Source: JAZKFT01 sp043760535 (GTDB taxonomy: Bacteria > Bacteroidota > Bacteroidia > Chitinophagales > Chitinophagaceae). From it: 18,773 nucleotides of DNA. Where the stretch lies: contig JAYUOV010000055.1 in NCBI GenBank assembly GCA_043760535.1, positions 1 through 18,773 of the forward strand. The letters are read 5' to 3'. The position numbers and the translations under genes were made by a program. Position 1 is the stretch's first letter. Each line of letters begins with the position of its first letter. The notes below the pieces were generated by a model. That model ran no database searches and had not been told where the DNA came from. It saw only the letters and a list, made by a program, of their open reading frames with translations. Positions 13,645 to 18,773 of this stretch are shown piece after piece.

Positions 13645-14814
13645 ATGGCTAAAAGAGATTTTTACGAAATACTTGGCGTAAGCAAAGGTGCTGCTGCCGA
13701 TGAAATTAAAAAGGCATACCGCAAGGTGGCCATGCAGTTTCACCCCGACCGTAACCCCGGTGACAAAGCTGCGGAAGAAAAATTTAAAGAGGCGGCAGAA
13801 GCATACGAAATACTCAGCGATGCCGATAAAAAAGCCCAGTACGACCGCTACGGCCATGCAGCATTTGGGCCAGGCCGCAGCAGCGGTGGCGCCGGATTTG
13901 GCGGTGGCATGAATATGGATGATATTTTCAGCCAGTTTGGCGATGTATTTGGTCAGGCCGGCGGCGGTGGATTTGGCGACTTTTTTGGTGGCGGTGGCCG
14001 CAGCCAAAGCCGAGGTCGTGGTACACGAGGCAGCAACCTACGTGTAAAACTGAAACTGAATTACGAGGAAATAGCAAAGGGTGCCCAGAAAACAATTAAG
14101 GTAAAAAAATACGTAATCTGCAATACCTGCGATGGCAGCGGTGCTAAGGATAAAAACAGCCTGCAAACCTGCGGCACCTGCGGTGGTAGCGGCCAGGTAA
14201 AAAAAGTAACCAATACATTTTTAGGCCAAATGCAAACTGTGGTAGCCTGCCCTACCTGTAATGGCGAAGGCAGTACCATTGCCAATAAATGTACCGCCTG
14301 CAAAGGAGAGGGTCGGGTATATGGCGAAGAAACAGTAATAATAGATATACCAGCCGGAGTGCAGGAAGGGATGCAGCTAAGTGTAAGTGGCAAAGGAAAT
14401 GCCGGCGAACGTGGCGGTGCCAATGGCGACCTGCTGGTAATGATAGAGGAAGAGGCACATAAAGAATTGCAACGTGACGGGCTAAATGTGGCTTACGAAC
14501 TGCATATCAGTTTTCCGCAGGCAGTGTTTGGCACCGAAATACAGGTGCCTACCATTGATGGAAAAGCAAAAATTAAAATTCCGCCGGGAACGCAGAGTGG
14601 TAAAATATTTAGGCTTAAAGGCAAAGGGTTTCCTGCGGTGCAGAGTTATGAAAAAGGTGATCAACTCATCCATGTAAGTGTATGGACGCCACAACATGTA
14701 ACTGGAGATGAAAAAGCAGCCCTCGAAAAATTGGAAGCCAGTAATAACTTTCAGCCTTCATCAGAAAAATCGAAGACCAGTTTTTTTGATAAGGTGAGAG
14801 AAATGTTTGGGTAA
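13645..14814 (+). CDS. dnaJ: molecular chaperone DnaJ (type A Hsp40)
   Basis: A 389-aa co-chaperone that delivers unfolded proteins to DnaK and stimulates its ATPase. The J domain (about 4-70) has the HPD motif at 33-35 (FHPDRNPG). A Gly/Phe-rich region (about 72-132) includes GGAGFGGG and GDFFGGGG. The zinc-binding domain has all four CxxCxGxG repeats: CNTCDGSG (from 159), CGTCGGSG, CPTCNGEG and CTACKGEG (216-223). The C-terminal substrate-binding domains contain DIPAGVQEGMQLSVSGKG and DGKAKIKIPPGTQSGK. All key residues are present and length is typical. It follows grpE and ends at a strong terminator, so the pair probably forms one unit. Confidence 0.97.
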   Translation: MAKRDFYEILGVSKGAAADEIKKAYRKVAMQFHPDRNPGDKAAEEKFKEAAEAYEILSDADKKAQYDRYGHAAFGPGRSSGGAGFGGGMNMDDIFSQFGDVFGQAGGGGFGDFFGGGGRSQSRGRGTRGSNLRVKLKLNYEEIAKGAQKTIKVKKYVICNTCDGSGAKDKNSLQTCGTCGGSGQVKKVTNTFLGQMQTVVACPTCNGEGSTIANKCTACKGEGRVYGEETVIIDIPAGVQEGMQLSVSGKGNAGERGGANGDLLVMIEEEAHKELQRDGLNVAYELHISFPQAVFGTEIQVPTIDGKAKIKIPPGTQSGKIFRLKGKGFPAVQSYEKGDQLIHVSVWTPQHVTGDEKAALEKLEASNNFQPSSEKSKTSFFDKVREMFG

Positions 14815-14821
14815 AAAATAC

Positions 14822-14857
14822 AAGAGCCACAATCTTCATTGTGGCTCTTTTTTTATT
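14822..14857 (+). terminator. Rho-independent terminator after dnaJ
   Basis: AAGAGCCACAAT (14822-14833) and ATTGTGGCTCTT (14838-14849) form a perfect 12-bp stem around a CTTC loop, followed by a run of T to 14857. It begins 8 bases after the dnaJ stop at 14814. Confidence 0.93.
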
Positions 14858-14934
14858 TCTTGAATTCACTAAATGAAATAAAGTGAGGTAGTTTTAAAGG
14901 CATACAATCTATTTAAGCAGGCAATTGGTAAACG

Positions 14935-15143
14935 CTACAAATCAAGTTCACTTTTATCAAAACCAGCCCGTTTTAAAATAGCAAAAAAGTTCCCTTTTTC
15001 AAATCCTTTTCACCATGTACCGGCACTTTAGCTGTTTTATTTGTAATTGGGTAGAAATAAACCTGATGTGAACCTTTTGTCCGCTTAAAGTTAAAACCGT
15101 TTCTTTCTAAGAACGCAATAAGCCTTTTAGGTGACAGGTTCAT
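14935..15143 (-). pseudogene. hicA: HicA-type mRNA interferase toxin with a frame break
   Basis: From the ATG at 15143 the minus strand encodes MNLSPKRLIAFLERNGFNFK, then RTKGSHQVYF with the conserved catalytic His (His26), and VPVHGEKDLKKGT, a good match to HicA toxins (double-stranded-RNA-binding-like fold, cleaves mRNA). At a run of six T the frame ends early (stop at 14975-14973, 56 aa, tail FLLF). With one more T it would continue GTFFAILKRAGFDKSELDL to a TAG at 14937-14935, giving 69 aa and a normal HicA C-terminus. So one base is missing, or the frame is shifted by -1 at T TTT TTG. It lies 26 bases after hicB on the same strand. An inactive toxin, a sequencing error or programmed shifting are all possible. 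Confidence 0.75.
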
Positions 15144-15169
15144 GCTACTACAAGGTTAAAAGAGTATTC

Positions 15170-15364
15170 CTATGTGTTCTTATCATCTGGTATATCTTCT
15201 ACTCTGCCTTGTAATTCTTCAATATATAGTTCAATAGCTTCCTTAGCCATATTTATGGCTTTATCCACATCTTCGCCATAAGTAATACAATCCGGCAAGG
15301 CTGGTACCACTATTGTATAACCACCTTCTTCATCTTTAAGTAAATGAATTTTGTAGCTGTACAT
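15170..15364 (-). CDS. hicB: HicB-type antitoxin
   Basis: A 64-aa protein with the HicB partial RNase H-like fold: YSYKIHLLKDEEGGYTIVVP, then ALPDCITYGEDVDKAINMAK and EAIELYIEEL, the standard strand-strand-helix pattern with the conserved PxLPxCxTxGxxxxxAxxxAxEA spacing. It ends soon after this domain, so it lacks the C-terminal DNA-binding part seen in longer HicB proteins; autoregulation may be weak or done otherwise. It normally binds and blocks HicA, whose frame follows 26 bases downstream. The order antitoxin then toxin is one of the two known for hic loci. It follows dapA by 56 bases on the same strand and may be read through from it. Confidence 0.85.
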   Translation of the reverse strand: MYSYKIHLLKDEEGGYTIVVPALPDCITYGEDVDKAINMAKEAIELYIEELQGRVEDIPDDKNT

Positions 15365-15420
15365 GCTTTAGATATTGAGTGTAAATTATTGCCAAAAGTG
15401 ATTGGAATTATTTTTGTTTT

Positions 15421-16290
15421 TTAACCCATAAACGCCTTCACTTCCTCATGCCAGCCAGCACTCAATGGCACCAAAGGCAGGCGAAGTACATTTTCTATCA
15501 GGTTCATTTCGGCCATAAAGGCTTTTACACCGGCGGGGTTATTTTCGGCAAAAAGTAAATCCATACCTTCCAGTAGTTTGCTTTGTAATTCACGGGCTTT
15601 ATCCCAGTTACCATCAAGAGCTTGCTGTACCAGCAAGCAAAATTCGGCCGCAAAACAGTTGGCAGCTACACTTATAACGCCATCAAAACCACAGGCTATT
15701 AATGGCAGCGTTACATGGTCGTCGCCGCTAATTAATAAAAAGCCTCGAGGGCGGTTTTTTACCAGGTGCATACACTGCACCATGTTACCACTTGCTTCTT
15801 TGGTACCAATAATATTTGCAAATTCGTTTGCCAGCCTTATGGTTGTAGTAGCACTAATGTTACTGTTGGTACGGCCGGGCACATTGTAGAGTATAATATT
15901 TTTTTCAGTGCTTTTGGCAATGGCAGCATAGTGCTGGTAAATACCTTTCTGCGATGGCTTATTGTAATATGGGCTAACGCTTAAAATGGCAGCAGCTTTT
16001 TCCAGCGGCCACGTGCTGATGGTATGTATTACTTCGGCAGTATTATTACCGCCAATACCCACCACCACAGGCACACGGCCATTTACTTTGTTGTATGTAA
16101 AGTTGAGTACTTCAATTTTTTCTGCTTCGGTAAGGGTGGCGGTTTCGCCTGTTGTGCCTAGGGTTACCAGATAATTTATTTTACCATTTATTACATATTC
16201 TATCACCCTTTCCAGAGCTCTATAATCTACGCTAAAATCTGCTTTAAAAGGCGTTATTAATGCTACGCCCACACCTGTTAAACTAACCAT
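15421..16290 (-). CDS. dapA: 4-hydroxy-tetrahydrodipicolinate synthase
   Basis: A 289-aa cytosolic class I aldolase-type TIM barrel. It condenses pyruvate with L-aspartate semialdehyde, the first step committed to diaminopimelate and lysine. Visible family features are GVGVALITPF at the start, LGTTGETATL (Thr46/Thr47 region), SPYYNKPSQKGIYQHY (Tyr109), ILYNVPGRTN (Tyr135, Arg140) and IIGTKEASGNM with the Schiff-base Lys164. The Thr-Tyr-Tyr triad and the lysine are all present. Length is normal (about 290). It lies 70 bases after accA on the same strand, separated by a tandem repeat. The paralogues N-acetylneuraminate lyase and KDG aldolase are less likely, because the pyruvate/ASA signature around GTTGE and the PYYNKPSQ motif fit DapA best. 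Confidence 0.95.
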   Translation of the reverse strand: MVSLTGVGVALITPFKADFSVDYRALERVIEYVINGKINYLVTLGTTGETATLTEAEKIEVLNFTYNKVNGRVPVVVGIGGNNTAEVIHTISTWPLEKAAAILSVSPYYNKPSQKGIYQHYAAIAKSTEKNIILYNVPGRTNSNISATTTIRLANEFANIIGTKEASGNMVQCMHLVKNRPRGFLLISGDDHVTLPLIACGFDGVISVAANCFAAEFCLLVQQALDGNWDKARELQSKLLEGMDLLFAENNPAGVKAFMAEMNLIENVLRLPLVPLSAGWHEEVKAFMG

Positions 16291-16299
16291 CTTTACAAT

Positions 16300-16334
16300 T
16301 TACGATTTGTGATTTACGAATTACGATTTACGAC
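16300..16334 (-). repeat. period-7 tandem repeat between accA and dapA
   Basis: On the plus strand five successive 7-base units are TTACGAT, TTGTGAT, TTACGAA, TTACGAT and TTACGAC. The array ends 9 bases upstream of the dapA start codon, so on the minus strand it lies in the accA-dapA spacer and in the leader of dapA. Confidence 0.7.
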
Positions 16335-16360
16335 TAATTGTCGACCGCAAAGGCACGCCC

Positions 16361-17341
16361 CTACGATTCGGCTTCATCCCAATGACCCATTTTATTAAAC
16401 TTTTCTATCCGCTGTTTCACCCTTTCTTCAGGTGGTATTTGTTGTAATTCCTTAATGATAGGAATCAGATAATTTTTCAGATTTTCGCCGGCCTCATCAT
16501 AATCCCAATGGGCACCGCCTAATGGTTCGGGTACAATGCCATCTACCAGGCCAAAACCCAGCATTTTTTCAGGGGTTAGTTTTAATTCTTCTGCTGCTTT
16601 TTCTTTCATATCCCAGCTGCGCCATAATATGGAGCTACAATTTTCGGGTGATATTACGGTGTACCAACTGTTTTGCAGCATCAAAACCCGGTCGCCAACT
16701 CCAATGCCCAATGCACCGCCACTGGCACCTTCGCCTATTATTACGCAGATTACAGGCACTTTTAGCCGCATCATTTCATAAATATTTCTGGCAATAGCTT
16801 CGCCCTGTCCACGTTCTTCCGCCTCCATACCCGGAAAAGCGCCAGGTGTATCTATCAAGGTTATAATAGGCTTATTAAATTTTTCGGCTAGCCGCATCAA
16901 ACGAAGGGCTTTGCGGTAACCCTCGGGGTTGGCCATACCAAAATTACGTAGCTGCCGCATTTTTGTGTTAATGCCTTTCTGCTGGCCCAATATCATCACC
17001 GTTTCTCCACCAAGTTTGGCAAAGCCACCTACCATGGCAGCATCATCTTTTACGTTACGGTCGCCATGCAGTTCCACAAAATCGGTACACATTTTATCAA
17101 TGTACTTTAAAGTGTATGGCCTATCGGGGTGGCGGCTTAGCTGTACTTTTTGCCAGCTTGTAAGCTGCTCGGTTATTTCTTTCCGCTTATAAAGAATGTT
17201 GCCTTCTAATTGCTCAAGTATCTGTGTATAATCAACCTTTGGGCTCTTTTCGGCCATCTTCTTTGTTGTCTCTATTTGTTCGTACAACTCTTTAATAGGC
17301 GTTTCGAATTGTAGAAATTGCCTGTTAGGATATTGTGGCAT
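16361..17341 (-). CDS. accA: acetyl-CoA carboxylase carboxyltransferase subunit alpha
   Basis: A 326-aa cytosolic subunit that, with AccD, moves the carboxyl group from biotin-carried carboxybiotin to acetyl-CoA to give malonyl-CoA, the first step of fatty-acid synthesis. Visible are the N-terminal helical region, RHPDRPYTLKYI (70-81), FVELHGDR (88-95), LIDTPGAFPGMEAEERGQGE (162-181), and the glycine-rich oxyanion-hole segment GEGASGGALGIG (203-214), then ISPENCSSILWRS (230-242). Length and order match the family well. accD is not in the window, as is common in Bacteroidota where the subunits are encoded apart. dapA follows on the same strand. The start ATG is supported by the usual beginning of the family (QFLQFETPIKEL). 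Confidence 0.96.
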   Translation of the reverse strand: MPQYPNRQFLQFETPIKELYEQIETTKKMAEKSPKVDYTQILEQLEGNILYKRKEITEQLTSWQKVQLSRHPDRPYTLKYIDKMCTDFVELHGDRNVKDDAAMVGGFAKLGGETVMILGQQKGINTKMRQLRNFGMANPEGYRKALRLMRLAEKFNKPIITLIDTPGAFPGMEAEERGQGEAIARNIYEMMRLKVPVICVIIGEGASGGALGIGVGDRVLMLQNSWYTVISPENCSSILWRSWDMKEKAAEELKLTPEKMLGFGLVDGIVPEPLGGAHWDYDEAGENLKNYLIPIIKELQQIPPEERVKQRIEKFNKMGHWDEAES

Positions 17342-17826
17342 AGGGCATTAATGTTTAGTAAACTGGTAATGACGTGTGCAAAGTGCGAATGTAAAAATAA
17401 GCGTTGGCAACAGATAAATGAAAAAAGGGTTTGGTTGTTTATTTAGTGTAAAACTGCTGGAGACAGAAAAAATAAACCAGAGATAAGATGCCTCCTTTTT
17501 ACCTATCATTTACAGGTGTAGAAATTGGTCAAAAAAATTGGAACGTAAAGCTTGTTTAGCCGTGTATTTTTAACTAGTAAATTATAATAAATTCTACCAA
17601 TCAGGGTACAGCCAATGATGTGGATATGGTGTAATCCATTCGGGTGTAAAACCTAAAAATAGCCCCAAAAGGCAGGGCTATCCAAGGTGTACAACCGTAG
17701 ACGTATCAGGGTTGCGTTCTCTCGGGGTTTAAAAATTAATCAAAACTAATTTGGTATTGAATACAGTATCTTTTCGCTAAAATCCCTACCGCATACTGCA
17801 ATTCTAAAGTGGCTAAAAAAATAATC
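17342..17826. other. divergent spacer between accA and the glycosidase gene, with a small hairpin
   Basis: No convincing gene is seen in 485 bases. A hairpin, ATAGCCC (17659-17665) and GGGCTAT (17675-17681), is followed on the minus strand by a short T run, so it looks like a weak minus-strand terminator. A GC-richer stretch at about 17620-17730 stands out from the AT-rich surroundings and may be a decayed element or structured RNA, not recognised. Promoters for both divergent genes should lie here; none could be assigned. Confidence 0.4.
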
Positions 17827-18773
17827 ATGCATTGTACAAATAAAAAAGTTAGCGGTTTTATACTTTCGGTTTGTGGCCTTTGTCTCATCTTTTTTTTGCT
17901 GCCATGCACAGCCTTTTGCCAATTGCAATGGATCAATGTAGATTCCCTGTTTCAGCCGTTACCAGCATCGGTACATGTATATAAAACCACCGCCACTATT
18001 GATGGCAAACCCAACATCGCCTATTATGCCGAAGCATTACTGACAGATAAAAAACTGGATTTTACTGTTGACACCACTTTAAAAAGAAGGCTCACCCCAA
18101 CCCAATATTTTCTTAAGAACGAGAAGCCTTTACTAGTAGTAAATTGTACTTTTTTCGAATTTGTGCAAAGCAAAAATCTGAACGTAGTTATTAAAAATGG
18201 TCATTTACTTGGCTATAATAATGCCTCCATAGCCGGCAGGGGAAAGGATACACTTACCTACCGCCATCCATTTGGCAGTGCCATTGGTATAAGTAAAAAA
18301 AGAAAGGCCGATGTGGCCTGGCTGCTTACAGATTCGGTTAAAAGGTTTGCTTATGCCAGTCAAGGTATTATAGAGCCGATTAAAGATTCCATCAGCAAGC
18401 CAAGGTTTGATTATTTAAATGAGATGCGTTCAATAATATTGGGTCATAGAGGTGATATAGTCTCAAGTTTTAAAAAATGGAAAATGCAAACAGCCGTAGG
18501 CGGCGGGCCTGTTTTGTTACAAAATGGACAAATACAAATCAGCAACAACGAAGAACTAAAGTTTGCAGGCAAAGCCATAGACGATAAACATCCCCGCACT
18601 GGCATGGGTTATACTGCCGATGGTCGGCTGATAGTTTTGTGTATTCAAGGCCGCTTCCCCGGTATGGCCGAAGGTGCCTCACTTACACAAGAAGCGCAAA
18701 TACTAAAAGACCTTGGCTGCACCGAAGCCCTAAACCTTGATGGCGGCGGCAGCAGTAGTCTGCTGATTAACGG
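17827..18773 (+). CDS. secreted phosphodiester glycosidase family protein (NAGPA domain), cut by the window end
   Basis: The first 315 codons of a gene running off the right edge. The N-terminus is a signal peptide (MHCTNKK, then a long hydrophobic core ending about TAFCQ, residue 32), so the protein is exported. The NAGPA-type domain (PF09992 family) then shows VNCTFFE, a TAVGGGPVLLQNGQ segment, HPRTGMGYTADGRLIVL with the family Arg/Thr, and EAQILKDLGCTEALNLDGGG followed by Ser residues, the most conserved part. In animals the family removes N-acetylglucosamine from phosphodiesters on lysosomal enzymes; bacterial relatives are linked to cell-surface phosphodiester sugars, so cell-wall or exopolysaccharide turnover is a family-based guess. 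It is divergent from accA. Confidence 0.9.
   Translation, partial: MHCTNKKVSGFILSVCGLCLIFFLLPCTAFCQLQWINVDSLFQPLPASVHVYKTTATIDGKPNIAYYAEALLTDKKLDFTVDTTLKRRLTPTQYFLKNEKPLLVVNCTFFEFVQSKNLNVVIKNGHLLGYNNASIAGRGKDTLTYRHPFGSAIGISKKRKADVAWLLTDSVKRFAYASQGIIEPIKDSISKPRFDYLNEMRSIILGHRGDIVSSFKKWKMQTAVGGGPVLLQNGQIQISNNEELKFAGKAIDDKHPRTGMGYTADGRLIVLCIQGRFPGMAEGASLTQEAQILKDLGCTEALNLDGGGSSSLLIN

Noticed and set aside
13630..14423. Minus-strand frames (125 and 120 codons) opposite dnaJ
   Set aside because: They are antisense to the Gly/Phe and zinc-binding regions of a clear DnaJ and show low-complexity Ala/Pro/Leu composition expected of such shadows.

Overview
The window looks like a chromosomal piece of a member of the Bacteroidota, probably a Chitinophagaceae-type or related environmental lineage. 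The reasons are a PorP/SprF-type outer-membrane protein (type IX secretion/gliding family), a LytTR regulator encoded next to a periplasmic-TPR histidine kinase, AT-rich spacers without clear Shine-Dalgarno sequences, a few TAnnTTTG-like -7 boxes, and short tandem repeats between genes. The species cannot be fixed from the sequence alone. No rRNA, tRNA, CRISPR array, transposase or phage gene was seen.

Left part (1-6.6 kb), the accessory region. After a small CoA-binding protein gene comes about 3.5 kb of repeat-rich DNA holding two diverged copies of one cassette. Each copy has a terminator-like hairpin block, a minus-strand gene for a small exported protein, a 182-bp divergent intergenic region of identical length, and the 5' end of a plus-strand gene. 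In the hand alignment the flanks match at about 95% and 85%, while the mature parts of the two exported proteins are strongly diverged. The plus-strand gene is a short remnant in copy A and a truncated 122-codon ORF in copy B. Beside copy B lies an intact sensor: a 592-aa exported TPR/transmembrane/HisKA_2 histidine kinase that overlaps a receiver-LytTR response regulator. Copy A also carries an open frame after its exported-protein stop, reachable by a -1 shift at a slippery-type heptamer. A REP-like palindrome with a GTAG head and a long hairpin sit between the copies.

Middle part (6.8-14.9 kb), ordinary chromosomal genes: a 986-aa FAD/Fe-S dehydrogenase of the YdiJ (D-2-hydroxyglutarate dehydrogenase-like) type, a convergent PorP/SprF protein, the RlmI-type 23S rRNA methyltransferase, a small lipoprotein, and the chaperone pair grpE-dnaJ closed by a strong terminator.

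Right part (14.9-18.8 kb): on the minus strand, accA and dapA (fatty-acid and lysine/peptidoglycan precursor synthesis) are followed by a HicB-HicA toxin-antitoxin pair whose toxin frame is broken in a T6 run. At the right edge is the start of a secreted phosphodiester glycosidase (NAGPA family) gene, cut by the window end.

The most unusual parts are the duplicated cassette beside the sensor kinase, the two possible -1 frameshift sites, and period-7/8 tandem repeats found between genes and once inside a coding sequence.
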